This document shows, in pieces, positions 21,991-32,054 of a DNA stretch of 64,000 nucleotides; position 1 is the stretch's first letter; every line of letters begins with the position of its first letter. The position numbers and the translations under genes are program-made. This stretch comes from Oscillospiraceae bacterium (GTDB taxonomy: Bacteria > Bacillota > Clostridia > Oscillospirales > Oscillospiraceae). The DNA is taken from positions 53,439 to 117,438 of the forward strand of contig SVLL01000001.1 of NCBI GenBank assembly GCA_015067935.1, read 5' to 3'. The notes beneath the pieces are model-generated. The model did not search any database, had not been told where the DNA came from, and saw only the letters and a program-made list of their open reading frames with translations.

Positions 21991-23190
21991 TTATTTTCCT
22001 GCCTCAGTCAAAGTGATGGTTGTGGTGTACTGACTGCCGCTGCGGTACATAGTCAAAGTAACCGTATCCCCGGCCTTGTGGGAGTAGAGAGCCTTTTCCA
22101 GCTCCTCTTCCGAGGTGACCCGGGCCTGGTCCACGGACAGCAGAATATCCCCGGCGCGGATTTCGGAGTTTTCCGGTGCTTCGGTGATATACAGACCGGC
22201 AGGGATCCTGCGGAAGATCTGGTCGAAGGAGCTGACCCACTGTCCTGTCAGCTCCAATGCCGGCCGGCCGGACACATAACCCTGGGAAATCAGCTGGTTG
22301 ACAATGTCCTGCACGATGACGGACGGAATGGCAAAGCCCAGTCCCTCCACACCGGCATCGTCGGCAAAAATGCCGATTTTCATTGTGTTGATGCCGATCA
22401 CCTGTCCAAAGCAGTTGATCAGCGGACCGCCGGAGTTGCCGGAATTTAAGGCGGCATTGGTTTGGATCAAAGTCATTGTCCGACCGCCGGAGACCACATC
22501 CCGGTTGATGGCGGAAACAATGCCGTCGGTCATCGTGCCCCGGAAGGCAACACCGAGAGGATCACCGATGGCCACCACCGCATCACCCACTCTCAGCTGA
22601 GAGGAATCTCCGAACTGAGCGGGGACAAGATCGTTGGTGTTGATGTACAGCACCGCCAGATCGGAAAGGGTGTCCGCGCCCACAAGCCGGGCGGTAAAGG
22701 TCCGACCGTCGGTCAGCAGGACCTGAATGCTCTGCGCTCCGTCCACAACATGGGCGTTGGTCACCAGATAGCCGTTTTGGGACAGCACCACACCGGTGCC
22801 GCTTCCGCTGCCGCCGGAGAAGGTGCAGGTGATGGACACCACAGAGGGGATATTTTTATCATAAATATCCTGCAGCCCCAATCCGCCTGCCTGGGGCACA
22901 TTGTCCACCTGACCGGGGATGGGAGAAAGCTCGATTTGTGTCTGATTGTCCGGATTTACGGGCATCTGCGTGGGGACGGTGGGGGCGGATGTAGGTGTCT
23001 TATCATCAGAGAAAAGCACATTGCTCACATCATCCAAATTGACGGTGAAATCCACCACCGAGCCGATGAGGGAAACTACGCCCACCAGCACAATGAGGAT
23101 ACAAAGCACCACTGCGATGATACCGCCCCGATTCTTCGGCGGCTTGGTAGAGCCGTTGGTGTAGGAATTTTGTTGATTGTTTTCGTACAT
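21991..23190 (-). CDS. S1C-family trypsin-like serine protease with PDZ domain (HtrA/DegP-like), membrane-anchored
   Basis: SGSGTGVVLSQNGYLVTNAHVVDGA, QTNAALNSGNSGGPLINCFGQVIGINTMK, N-terminal TM. Confidence 0.93.
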   Translation of the reverse strand: MYENNQQNSYTNGSTKPPKNRGGIIAVVLCILIVLVGVVSLIGSVVDFTVNLDDVSNVLFSDDKTPTSAPTVPTQMPVNPDNQTQIELSPIPGQVDNVPQAGGLGLQDIYDKNIPSVVSITCTFSGGSGSGTGVVLSQNGYLVTNAHVVDGAQSIQVLLTDGRTFTARLVGADTLSDLAVLYINTNDLVPAQFGDSSQLRVGDAVVAIGDPLGVAFRGTMTDGIVSAINRDVVSGGRTMTLIQTNAALNSGNSGGPLINCFGQVIGINTMKIGIFADDAGVEGLGFAIPSVIVQDIVNQLISQGYVSGRPALELTGQWVSSFDQIFRRIPAGLYITEAPENSEIRAGDILLSVDQARVTSEEELEKALYSHKAGDTVTLTMYRSGSQYTTTITLTEAGK

Positions 23191-23294
23191 AAAAAAACCT
23201 CAAAGGGAAAAATTGAGAATGATAGCAGAAACCGCAGGCGTAGCCTTGGCCCCCTCTGAGGAGGGAGGCAAGGGCGGCAGATTGCCGCCTCTCC

Positions 23295-24725
23295 TTATCG
23301 CACCAGCGGCAGAGTGAAGGTAAACTCTGTTCTGCCCTGCTGGCTGGTGACGGAGATATTCTCTCCGTGGAAGTCCAGAATGGTCTTGACGATGTAAAGT
23401 CCCAGACCCCAGCTGTCCCGATTTCGGGAGCGGCTCTTATCTGCCTTGTGGAATCGCTCAAAAACCAGTGGAAGCTCCTCGGACGGGATCTCTTCACCGT
23501 CATTATATACGCTCAGGTAGATCTTATCCTTGCCGGTGCTGAGCTTAATGCCCAGCACGCCCGCCTCGGGGCAGAATTTTACGCCGTTGTCCACCAGATT
23601 GTAGATCACTTGATTGATGGTATCCTGATTGGCTATGGTATACACGGGATAATCTGGCATATTCACCTGTACATCCAGCTTTTTGCCGTTGATTTGCTGT
23701 TCGAAGGAAATCAGCACCTGACCTGCCAGCTCGGTTACATCAAAACGGCTCTTTTCCTCCTCGGAAATGCCGCTGCGCTCCCGCAGCCGGGCAATGTCCA
23801 GCATATTGCGCACCAGCCGGTTCAGTCGCTTGGTCTCCTGCGATACCAAAACCAAATACTGCCGGCTTTTTTCTGGAGGGATCGTCCCGTCCAAAATACC
23901 GTCCACATAGCCGGAAATGGAGGTCATGGGGGTTTTCAGCTCGTGGGATACATTGGCCACAAAATCCTGCCGCTGATTCTCACTCTTTTCCAAGGAGGCG
24001 GCCATATTATTGAAAGCCAGTGCCAGCTCCTCCACTTCTTGGGGGTTGCGTCCGTTGGTAGTGACCCGGGAGGAAAAATCCCCGTGTCCAAAGGCCTTTG
24101 CGGCTTTTGCCATATCCCGCAGGGGATTGGATTGCTTCCGGACGAAGAAGGTCATGATCACCACTGAAAGCACCAGCACCAGCAGACCTACGATGAAGAA
24201 GGAGTTGGAAATCGTATGCATAATCGATACGGTGTCGCCCACCGGAGAGGACACCATCACAATGGCCCGCGGGGCATTGCTCCCGGGGTCGCTCACCACC
24301 TGAAAGACCATATGCCGCTCCTCCGGGTATAGCCCGGAAATGATGCCGGTATCCGTAAAGCTTCCGGTATTCAGCAGCTGCTGCAGATAGGCTCTGTCCA
24401 GCTTAAGACCCACATGGGCGCAGCCCATAGGGGCATTGGCGCACATCAGCAGCTCGCCGTGGGGATCACAGATGACCGCATCGGCCCCGGAAACGGAAAC
24501 CGCCACCGTCAGGGCCATATAAAAATCCTGAGTGGAGATGCTTTGGTCCGCATAGCAGGACCGGAGCAGGGAGGAAATCACCGCAGCATCGTTTTTCAGG
24601 GACGAAATGGCCTGATCGGTCAGCGATCGGTTATACAGCCATTGAAAGGAGATGCCGATGAGTACCGTTGCTGCCAGAAAGATCAGAGACAGCGAGGTAA
24701 ATAACCGGCTGAAAGCACTTTTCAT
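23295..24725 (-). CDS. Sensor histidine kinase (HAMP, HisKA, HATPase)
   Basis: FVANVSHELKTPMTSISGYVDGILDGT; WGLGLYIVKTILDFHGENISV. Confidence 0.95.
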   Translation of the reverse strand: MKSAFSRLFTSLSLIFLAATVLIGISFQWLYNRSLTDQAISSLKNDAAVISSLLRSCYADQSISTQDFYMALTVAVSVSGADAVICDPHGELLMCANAPMGCAHVGLKLDRAYLQQLLNTGSFTDTGIISGLYPEERHMVFQVVSDPGSNAPRAIVMVSSPVGDTVSIMHTISNSFFIVGLLVLVLSVVIMTFFVRKQSNPLRDMAKAAKAFGHGDFSSRVTTNGRNPQEVEELALAFNNMAASLEKSENQRQDFVANVSHELKTPMTSISGYVDGILDGTIPPEKSRQYLVLVSQETKRLNRLVRNMLDIARLRERSGISEEEKSRFDVTELAGQVLISFEQQINGKKLDVQVNMPDYPVYTIANQDTINQVIYNLVDNGVKFCPEAGVLGIKLSTGKDKIYLSVYNDGEEIPSEELPLVFERFHKADKSRSRNRDSWGLGLYIVKTILDFHGENISVTSQQGRTEFTFTLPLVR

Positions 24726-25444
24726 ACTTCCGTGCCCCCATCCGAAGCTTCCGGACAGAGATCCACTTCAAACTTGTAGCCCACGCCCCAAACAGTCTTG
24801 AGCCGCCAATATTCGGAAACATCCTCCAGCTTTTCCCGGACTCGCTTGACATGCACATCCACGGTGCGGCTGTCGCCGAAATATTCAAAGCCCCAGATTT
24901 CGTCCAGCAGCTGGTTACGGGTGTACACCCGGTTGGGAGAGGAGGCCAGATAGAACAGCAGCTCCATTTCCTTGGGGGGCGTGTCGATTTTCTTGCCGTT
25001 TACGATCAGCTCAAAGGCATCCATATCGATGATCAGCTTGTCGTAGACCAGCCGACGGGCCTTTTTCTCCGGCACTGCCGGCGCACTGCGGCGGAGCACC
25101 GCCTCGACCCGTGCCAAAAGCTCCTTCATTTCAAAGGGTTTGGTGATGTAGTCATCGGCACCGGCACGCAGACCCTGCACCTTATCAGAGGTCTCGCTCT
25201 TGGCGGTGAGCATAATGATGGGGGTCTGGGAATCGGCCCGGATCGCCCGGCATACAGCCCAGCCGTCCATAACGGGCATCATCACATCCAGCAGAACCAG
25301 ATCGGGCTTCAGGGTGCGGTACATATTAAGACCCTGACCGCCGTCCGTGGCCTTTTCCACCCGGTAGCCTTCCTTTTTCAGATAGATTTCCAGAAGGTCT
25401 GCAATGTGCAGATCGTCTTCTACGATTAAAACGGTTTTTGTCAT
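24722..25444 (-). CDS. OmpR-family response regulator
   Basis: MTKTVLIVEDDLHIADLLEIYLKKEGY, LVLLDVMMPVMDGW, winged-helix YTRNQLLDEIWGFEYFGDSRTVDVHVKRVREKLE; overlaps kinase start by 4 nt. Confidence 0.95.
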   Translation of the reverse strand: MTKTVLIVEDDLHIADLLEIYLKKEGYRVEKATDGGQGLNMYRTLKPDLVLLDVMMPVMDGWAVCRAIRADSQTPIIMLTAKSETSDKVQGLRAGADDYITKPFEMKELLARVEAVLRRSAPAVPEKKARRLVYDKLIIDMDAFELIVNGKKIDTPPKEMELLFYLASSPNRVYTRNQLLDEIWGFEYFGDSRTVDVHVKRVREKLEDVSEYWRLKTVWGVGYKFEVDLCPEASDGGTEV

Positions 25445-25504
25445 AATAAACACCTCTTGAAAGTTGATAGTTGAAAAGTATACGCGAAATGTACCAACAA
25501 ACGA

Positions 25505-25626
25505 TGTCATTGCGAGGAGGGCGTAGCCCGACGTGGCAATCTCCTGCTTCAACCTATCGATGCGCTGTGCAAAATCAAACATCGTACCGGGAGATTCCCA
25601 CGGGCCTGACGGCCCTCGGAATGACA
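25505..25626. repeat. Palindrome-family-A element
   Basis: tgtcattgcgaggagggcgtagcccgacgtggcaatctcctg...catcgtaccgggagattcccacgggcctgacggccctcggaatgaca. Confidence 0.85.
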
Positions 25627-25803
25627 TCATTGTGAGGTTATGCATTCGTTAGGGGGTGACATATGGTCAAAATTTGCTTTTTACCATATTATAACACATT
25701 TTTTTGCCTTTTCGTGAACTTTTTTTGAAGAGTTAGACCCAAAAATGTGAACAGCTAAATTTTTCTTGCATTTCACTATCTGTTGGGCTATGATAGAGGC
25801 GTA

Positions 25804-25919
25804 AAGGCTCCCCTGTGTAAGGGGAGCTGTCAAAAATCTTTGATTTTTGACTGAGGGGTTGTCACAATCCCTCCGACCTCGCTAACGCTCGGCCACCTCC
25901 CTTTACACAAGGGAGGCTT
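25804..25919. repeat. Palindrome-family-B element (compact complete copy)
   Basis: aaggctcccctgtgtaaggggagctgtcaaaaatctttgatttttgactgaggggttgtcacaatccctccgacctcgctaacgctcggccacctccctttacacaagggaggctt. Confidence 0.85.
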
Positions 25920-25948
25920 GATTCCGTTACTTTGAAAGGAGTACTCCT

Positions 25949-26806
25949 ATGATCGAAATTTTGCAAGCGATTCTGTTTGGTATTGTAGAGGGCGTTACCG
26001 AATGGCTGCCCGTTTCCTCCACCGGCCACATCATCCTGCTCAACGATATCTGGCCCTTAAATGTGTCGGAGGCCTTCTATGATCTTTTTGAGATCGTCAT
26101 CCAGTTGGGCGCGATTCTGGCGGTGCTGGTGCTGTTTTTCAAAAAACTGAACCCCTTTGCCCCCTCCAAGACCGCAGCAGAGAAAAAGAATACTTGGGTC
26201 TTGTGGCTGAAGGTCATTGTGGCGGTGCTGCCGTCGGCGGTCATCGGTCTTGCTGTTGACGATCCGCTGGATAATTTCCTGCGGGGCACGCCGGTGCTGG
26301 GTACGAACCTGAATGCGGTGGTCGTGGCGGCAATGCTGATCATCTACGGCGTGTTCTTCATCTTGGTGGAGCGCAGCAAAAACCGGGAATTTAAAATTCA
26401 GGATACCACCCAGATCGACTACCGCACCGCCCTTCTCATCGGTGCATTCCAGTGCCTGAGCATCATCCCCGGCACCTCCCGTTCCGGCGCGACCATTCTG
26501 GGCGCGATTCTGCTGGGAGTTTCCCGTCCTGCCGGTGCGGAATTCTCCTTCTTCCTGGCGATTCCCACCATGCTGGGAGCCAGCGCACTGAAGCTGCTGA
26601 AATACATACTGGGTGGTGTAATGCCCTCCGGCACAGAGATTGCCGTTCTGCTCACCGGCTGTGTGGTGTCCTTCGTGGTGAGCCTGCTGGTGATCAAGGG
26701 TCTAATGGATTATGTGCGCAAGCACTCCTTCTCTGTGTTCGGCATTTACCGCATTATTCTTGGTATTGTCGTGCTGGCCTATTTCGTTCTGACATCGATG
26801 GTTTGA
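25949..26806 (+). CDS. uppP: Undecaprenyl-diphosphatase
   Basis: ILFGIVEGVTEWLPVSSTGHIIL; IIPGTSRSGATILGAILLGVSR. Confidence 0.96.
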   Translation: MIEILQAILFGIVEGVTEWLPVSSTGHIILLNDIWPLNVSEAFYDLFEIVIQLGAILAVLVLFFKKLNPFAPSKTAAEKKNTWVLWLKVIVAVLPSAVIGLAVDDPLDNFLRGTPVLGTNLNAVVVAAMLIIYGVFFILVERSKNREFKIQDTTQIDYRTALLIGAFQCLSIIPGTSRSGATILGAILLGVSRPAGAEFSFFLAIPTMLGASALKLLKYILGGVMPSGTEIAVLLTGCVVSFVVSLLVIKGLMDYVRKHSFSVFGIYRIILGIVVLAYFVLTSMV

Positions 26807-26856
26807 TTAACCTTCCCCTTGTGTGGATGCTGATATAAACGCACAATGTAAAAATA

Positions 26857-27037
26857 TGTCATTGCGAGGAGCATGCTGCATAGCGCAGCGGTCAAAATCT
26901 AAATGATTGCCGGTGGCAATCATACCTATCGCTATGCGACGTGGCAATCTCCTGCTCAAATCTACCGATACGCTGTGCAAAAACAAACATCGTACCGGGA
27001 GATTGCCACGTCGGGCTGTGCCCTCCTCGCAATGACA
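26857..27037. repeat. Palindrome-family-A element (long variant)
   Basis: tgtcattgcgaggagcatgctgcat...gcgacgtggcaatctcctg...catcgtaccgggagattgccacgtcgggctgtgccctcctcgcaatgaca. Confidence 0.85.
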
Positions 27038-27100
27038 CCGTTTATTGGTACATTTCGCGTATAATTTTCAACTGTCAACTTTCAACTCCCGGAGGGTATA

Positions 27101-27136
27101 AAACCACCGCGACGGAAATTCGTCGCGGTGGAATTT
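27101..27136 (-). terminator. Intrinsic terminator
   Basis: aaaccaccgcgacggaaattcgtcgcggtggaattttt. Confidence 0.75.
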
Positions 27137-27328
27137 TTATTCCTCGTATTCGTTGGGGATAGGCGTGACCACCGGGGTGCCGTCCCGGTCCAGAAGCACC
27201 GTCAGCCCACCGGCATAGCCGCTTGCATGGAACAGGTAATTCACGCCGGTTTTCCGGTCCACCCAGATCTCATTGCTTCCGAATGCGCCGTCGGAATAGG
27301 TTTTAATAAACCGCTTTTCCTGCGCCAT
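27137..27328 (-). CDS. DUF6440-like small protein
   Basis: 63 aa MAQEKRFIKTYSDGAFGSNEIWVDRKTGVNYLFHASGYAGGLTVLLDRDGTPVV; strong terminator downstream. Confidence 0.75.
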   Translation of the reverse strand: MAQEKRFIKTYSDGAFGSNEIWVDRKTGVNYLFHASGYAGGLTVLLDRDGTPVVTPIPNEYEE

Positions 27329-27331
27329 GGC

Positions 27332-28252
27332 TTACTCCTTGGTGCCTTCCACAATGCCGTTTGCCAGACCCACCAGACCCTGCATTTCGCTGGGGATGAT
27401 GATCTTGGTGGCCTTGCCGTCGGCAACCTTCTGCATGGCCTCAATGGCCTTCAGACGCAGCACGGCATCGTTGGGGGCCTTATCGTTGAGCATTGCCAGA
27501 GAATCGGCCAGTGCCTTCTGCACAGCCAGAATGGCCTGCGCCTCACCGTCAGCCTTCAAAATAGCGGCCTGCTTTTCTGCCTCAGCCTTCAAAATGGCGG
27601 CCTGCTTTTCCGCATCGGCCTTCAAAATGGCAGACTCCCGTTCGCCTTCGGCAATCAGGATGGCAGACTTCTTCTGACCCTCAGCCTGCAGAATGGCCTG
27701 ACGGCGGTCACGCTCTGCCTTCATCTGCTTTTCCATGGAGCTCTGGATATCCGCAGGGGGAAGAATGTTCTTCAGCTCCACCCGGTTGACCTTAATGCCC
27801 CAGGGGTCGGTGGCTTCGTCCAGAATGGCGCGCATTTTGGTATTGATGATGTCGCGGCTGGTCAGAGTCTGATCCAGCTCCAGATCACCGATGATGTTAC
27901 GCAGGGTAGTGGCGGTCAGGGTTTCCATAGCAGCCATGGGCTGCTCCACGCCGTAGGTGTACAGCTTGGGGTCGGTGATGGAGAAATACACGACCGTGTC
28001 GATCTGCATGGTAACATTGTCCTTGGTGATAACGGGCTGGGGGGGATAGTCCAGAACCTGCTCCTTCAGGCTCACCCGACGGGCGATCCGGTCAATAAAG
28101 GGCACCTTGAAGTGCAGACCCACGGTCCAGACGGTCTGGAATGCACCCAGACGCTCGATCACATAAGCCCGGGACTGCTGAACCACCGCGATATTGGAAA
28201 TCACGATCAGCAGAAGAACCACAATAATGGCAACGATGATAAATAATTCCAT
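27332..28252 (-). CDS. SPFH/Band 7 domain protein (stomatin/QmcA-like)
   Basis: IAVVQQSRAYVIERLGAFQTVWTVGLHFKVPFIDRIARRVSLKEQVLDYPPQPVITKDNV. Confidence 0.94.
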   Translation of the reverse strand: MELFIIVAIIVVLLLIVISNIAVVQQSRAYVIERLGAFQTVWTVGLHFKVPFIDRIARRVSLKEQVLDYPPQPVITKDNVTMQIDTVVYFSITDPKLYTYGVEQPMAAMETLTATTLRNIIGDLELDQTLTSRDIINTKMRAILDEATDPWGIKVNRVELKNILPPADIQSSMEKQMKAERDRRQAILQAEGQKKSAILIAEGERESAILKADAEKQAAILKAEAEKQAAILKADGEAQAILAVQKALADSLAMLNDKAPNDAVLRLKAIEAMQKVADGKATKIIIPSEMQGLVGLANGIVEGTKE

Positions 28253-28291
28253 AATATACCTCCTAAGATTTTATGTTATTGCAGAGTTGTT

Positions 28292-28726
28292 TTATTCCTG
28301 CGTTACCGGTGTGACAAAGGCCTTTACGCCTTCAATTTTGTCCACCTGTACCAGCGTACCGGCAGGAATGTTTTCACCGGAAGAGCTCCGGGCGGTCCAT
28401 TCCATTGCACCCAGCTTCACCTGACCCCGGGCATTGAGATTGTCGATCTCCGCGGTTACCAGCCCCTGAGAACCGATGACGCTGTCCACATTGGTTTTGG
28501 TGATTTTGGGTGTGAAGTACTTTCTGGCCAGCGGGCGAAGGGATGCCAGCAGCGCAATGGAAACCACGAAGAAGATCACTGCCTGCAGCCAAAGCTCTGC
28601 ACCGCACAGCGTGGCAATCAATGCAGCCAGCGCACCGGCACCGAACCACAGCGACACCATCGTGACCGTCTGGGATTCCACAGCCAAAAAAAGGACCATA
28701 AGTATCAGCCAGATAAACATATCCAT
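28292..28726 (-). CDS. NfeD family membrane protein
   Basis: N-terminal TM helices and C-terminal OB-like GSQGLVTAEIDNLNARGQVKLGAMEWTARSSSGENIPAGTLVQVDKIEGVKAFV; adjacent to SPFH protein. Confidence 0.9.
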   Translation of the reverse strand: MDMFIWLILMVLFLAVESQTVTMVSLWFGAGALAALIATLCGAELWLQAVIFFVVSIALLASLRPLARKYFTPKITKTNVDSVIGSQGLVTAEIDNLNARGQVKLGAMEWTARSSSGENIPAGTLVQVDKIEGVKAFVTPVTQE

Positions 28727-28876
28727 TGGGAAAGCCTCCTTTCTTTCTATTTATATTATAACAAAACCTGCAAATGTTGTAAAGTAAAAAAGATGTAAAG
28801 AATTCCTTTTTACCAATGGAACGCAAAAGCACCCCGTTTTTCGCAAGAGCTTTCGTCAAATGCGCACGCAGCATAG

Positions 28877-29016
28877 CTTGGCCCCTTCTGCGGAGGGGGC
28901 TGTCAAAAATCTCTGATTTTTGACTGGGGGAGAGAAAGAAAGTAGTTTCATATCTCTCCCTCCGTCATTTGCGCATTCTTCGCAAATGCCGCCTCCCTCC
29001 TCAGAGGGAGGCAAGG
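28877..29016. repeat. Palindrome-family-B element
   Basis: cttggccccttctgcggagggggctgtcaaaaatctctgatttttgactgggggag...ctccctccgtcatttgcgcattcttcgcaaatgccgcctccctcctcagagggaggcaagg. Confidence 0.75.
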
Positions 29017-29026
29017 GGAAAACGAA

Positions 29027-29056
29027 AAAATGAGCCGTTCCGAATCGGAACGGCTC
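29027..29056 (-). terminator. Intrinsic terminator
   Basis: aatgagccgttccgaatcggaacggctctgctta. Confidence 0.65.
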
Positions 29057-29067
29057 TGCTTATTTCG

Positions 29068-29616
29068 TTAATCGTCCAGGGATTCTTCCTCGTCCAGAAG
29101 AACCGTCATCACCAGATTGTACACATCCTCCGCCTTCTTTTCGAAAAGCTTGCTCAGCCGCACAGCCTGCCGCTGATTGGGGGCCATCAGCTCCAGTGTC
29201 ATCAGGTTGCCGGATTCATCGTCCAGCGACAAAATGACGGAGGCGTCCCCACCCTCCCGGGGGATGATCTGAGTCTTGACAAAGCTGCTGCGGCGAAGCT
29301 GCCGATTAAAACGGACAACGGCGTTTTCCGCTCTCTGCTTAACGGTGTAAGCGATGGAATCGGCAGTCAGTGCGGCGGTTTCGCGCCCCTTTTCGGTGAT
29401 TTCGTAACGGTCATCCTCCAATGCCTTCAGGTGCCCGGTGGTCACCATTTCCGGAATGGCGGTACACACATCAAAATAGCTCAGGCACTCGTCCTGATAG
29501 CACAGTTCGTAAATCTCCTGACTGGTCATCGGATAGCTGCTCCGGGATGCCACGAACAGAATCAGAACTTTTACATCCAGCATATCGTGAATAAAGCCAA
29601 GTCTTTGCATAGTCAT
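29068..29616 (-). CDS. DUF4364 family protein
   Basis: 182 aa; winged-helix-like N-terminus, acidic C-terminus; pattern typical of Clostridial DUF4364. Confidence 0.75.
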   Translation of the reverse strand: MTMQRLGFIHDMLDVKVLILFVASRSSYPMTSQEIYELCYQDECLSYFDVCTAIPEMVTTGHLKALEDDRYEITEKGRETAALTADSIAYTVKQRAENAVVRFNRQLRRSSFVKTQIIPREGGDASVILSLDDESGNLMTLELMAPNQRQAVRLSKLFEKKAEDVYNLVMTVLLDEEESLDD

Positions 29617-29776
29617 TCTCCTCTTTTATTCTGCCCTTATTATAGCCGAAAAAGTGGAAAAAAGCAAGCACATTCAGCACCTTTTCCACATATTCTGGAG
29701 TAAAAGTCTTGTTGCCATATACCCTCCCCCGGGGGAAGGTATGGCGGTGCGGTAATAATCAAGAAAGGGTGATTTT

Positions 29777-30457
29777 ATGGATAGCATAACGATTTTTCCC
29801 ATAGGTGACAGCCCGGCAGTGGAATGTGCAGCCCGTTACTTGGCATCCGAGGGGATTGCCACAGATGAGGAAAATGCCACCCATCTGCTTTTTAATACAC
29901 CCACAAAACCGGTGGATCTGGGATGGATTTCGCCAAATACCACCGTTATCGGCGGAAATCTGGATTGGCTTCCCCCGGTATTTCCCCGATTGGATTTGCT
30001 CCGTGACGAAAAGTATGTGGCGGAAAACGCCCATTTAACGGCGGATTGTGCCGTCCGCCTTTTGGGACAGCATCTGCCCTGCGCGTTCCGCGCTTGTCCG
30101 GTGCTGATCATCGGCTGGGGGCGCATCGGGAAATGCCTTGCAGCGATGCTGAAAACTCTGGATGCAAGGGTGTCCGTGGCGGCACGGAAAAGCACGGATC
30201 TGGCGATGCTCAGCGCATTGGGCTTTGATGGGGTTTCTGAAATCCGGCCGGAGCAGTACCGAGCCATCATAAACACCGCTCCGGCCCCGGTGCTGGGTGC
30301 GGGGGATGGCTTGCGCATTGACCTTGCATCCCAAAAGGGAATCGCCGGGGAGAATGTAATCTGGGCCCGGGGCTTACCGGGGAAAATGCTCCCAGAAAGC
30401 AGCGGAAAATTGATTGCCGAGGCGATTGTGCGCCATTTGAGGGAGGAAGAAAAATGA
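29777..30457 (+). CDS. dpaA: Dipicolinate synthase subunit A
   Basis: VLIIGWGRIGKCLAAMLKTLDARVSVAARKSTDLAMLSALGF; followed by 4-nt-overlapping dpaB. Confidence 0.88.
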   Translation: MDSITIFPIGDSPAVECAARYLASEGIATDEENATHLLFNTPTKPVDLGWISPNTTVIGGNLDWLPPVFPRLDLLRDEKYVAENAHLTADCAVRLLGQHLPCAFRACPVLIIGWGRIGKCLAAMLKTLDARVSVAARKSTDLAMLSALGFDGVSEIRPEQYRAIINTAPAPVLGAGDGLRIDLASQKGIAGENVIWARGLPGKMLPESSGKLIAEAIVRHLREEEK

Positions 30458-31020
30458 CGGTCGGATTTGCCCTATGCGGTTCTTTTTGTACCTTTTCTCA
30501 GGTTTTCCCCGTCATGGAACAGCTGGCGCAGGATCACAAGCTGATCCCCATTCTGTCTCCGGTGGTCTGCTCCGTCAATTCCCGGTTCGGCACTGCGGCA
30601 GGGCATATTCAGAGGGTAACGGACATCTGCGGCTGCAAGCCTGTTATGACCATTCAGGAGGCGGAGCCCATCGGACCGAAAAAACTGCTGGATGCCCTGA
30701 TTATCGCCCCGTGTACGGGCAATACCCTCTCCAAGCTCTCCCACAGCGTGGCGGATACGGCGGTGACCATGGCGGCTAAGAGCCATCTGCGCAACGGAAG
30801 ACCTGTGATCGTGGCTATCTCCACCAACGATGCGCTGGCCGGTGCGGCGGAGAATATCGGCAGGCTCTTGGCGCGGAAAAACTACTATTTTGTCCCCTTC
30901 GGGCAGGATGATGCCATAAATAAACCCACCAGCCTTGTGGCGGATTTCGGACTCCTTCCCGAGACCCTGACACAAGCCCTGATGGGCAAACAAATCCAGC
31001 CGCTGTTGCTGGGGAGATGA
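30454..31020 (+). CDS. dpaB: Dipicolinate synthase subunit B
   Basis: flavoprotein-like VGFALCGSFCTFSQVFPVMEQLAQDHKLIPILSPVV; IAPCTGNTLSKLSHSVADTAVTMAAKSHLRN. Confidence 0.92.
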   Translation: MTVGFALCGSFCTFSQVFPVMEQLAQDHKLIPILSPVVCSVNSRFGTAAGHIQRVTDICGCKPVMTIQEAEPIGPKKLLDALIIAPCTGNTLSKLSHSVADTAVTMAAKSHLRNGRPVIVAISTNDALAGAAENIGRLLARKNYYFVPFGQDDAINKPTSLVADFGLLPETLTQALMGKQIQPLLLGR

Positions 31021-31054
31021 TCGTTGAAAGAATTAACGCACAATGTAAAGAATA

Positions 31055-31174
31055 TGTCATTGCGAAGCCCCAAAGGGGCTGTGGCAATCTCCTGGTAAAG
31101 CTCACCGATACTGTCTGCAGAAACAAACATCGTACCGGGAGATTCCCACGGGCCTAAAGGCCCTCGGAATGACA
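31055..31174. repeat. Palindrome-family-A element
   Basis: tgtcattgcgaagccccaaaggggctgtggcaatctcctgg...catcgtaccgggagattcccacgggcctaaaggccctcggaatgaca. Confidence 0.85.
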
Positions 31175-31327
31175 TATCGGTAGTGCATATTTGCTGTTGG
31201 GGCGGCAATCCGCCGCCCACAACCCCTCCCCCCGGGATGTTGCATAGCGCAGCATCCTCGGGGGAAGGTATTGCGGGCGTTTCGTGAATCGTCCGGTAAA
31301 TGGTACAAGGGGCGGTGGGCGTACAAA

Positions 31328-31492
31328 CCCTCCCCCGGGGGGAGGGTGGATGCCCGAAGGGCAGACGGGAGAGGAACGGCGGCAGAACAGAGCATAGGAA
31401 TAAGCCTATACAGCGGCAATCATCCAAGATTACCGCCCGCATTCCTCTTCAGTCACCGCCTTGCGGCGGCGACAGCTTCCCCCCGGGGGAAG
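31328..31492. repeat. Palindrome-family-D element
   Basis: Near-identical to 9355-9520 over both arms and central core. Confidence 0.85.
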
Positions 31493-31553
31493 TAATTACG
31501 GACGAGCAATGCTCGACCCTACAAGATGCAAGCAAACGAGGTTTCGCCTTGTG

Positions 31554-32024
31554 TTATCGGATCTTTTCACCGTTGAGCACTGCTTCGATGAGCTTCTCCC
31601 CGTCGTAGCGGAGCTTCAGCAGGAAAAAGGGTGCATCCTGCCAGAGCAAATCCAGAAAGATCTGATCGCCTTCCCATTTGGGCAGGTCATTCAAAAATTC
31701 CCGGCTTACCCATTTCAGTTCACCCTCGTCGCAGTCGATGAGTTCACCCTCAAAGCCGTCGGCGGTGAACAGATACATATACTCACCCTCCCATTGCCCG
31801 GTAGTGAGGAAGGTGATGACCCCCCGGCATTTCCAGCGGGTCAATGTCAGACCGGTTTCCTCCTTTGCCTCCCGGAGCAGGCACTCGTCGGGGCTTTCTT
31901 CACCCTCAAATTTGCCGCCGATGCCGATCCACTTGTCCTGATTCAGGTCGTTCTTTTTCTTCACCCGATGGAGCATCAGTACTTCATTTCCCCGGGTGAT
32001 GTAGCATAAAGTTGTGTTGTACAT
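31554..32024 (-). CDS. NUDIX hydrolase (8-oxo-dGTP diphosphatase-like)
   Basis: GIGGKFEGEESPDECLLREAKEETGL Nudix box. Confidence 0.9.
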   Translation of the reverse strand: MYNTTLCYITRGNEVLMLHRVKKKNDLNQDKWIGIGGKFEGEESPDECLLREAKEETGLTLTRWKCRGVITFLTTGQWEGEYMYLFTADGFEGELIDCDEGELKWVSREFLNDLPKWEGDQIFLDLLWQDAPFFLLKLRYDGEKLIEAVLNGEKIR

Positions 32025-32054
32025 AGGATACCTCCTGATTCTTTGAGCAGTCCA

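Noticed and set aside
30885-31442. 185-aa minus-strand ORF overlapping dpaB end and repeats
   Set aside because: Composite of dpaB antisense and family-A/D repeats; not a gene.
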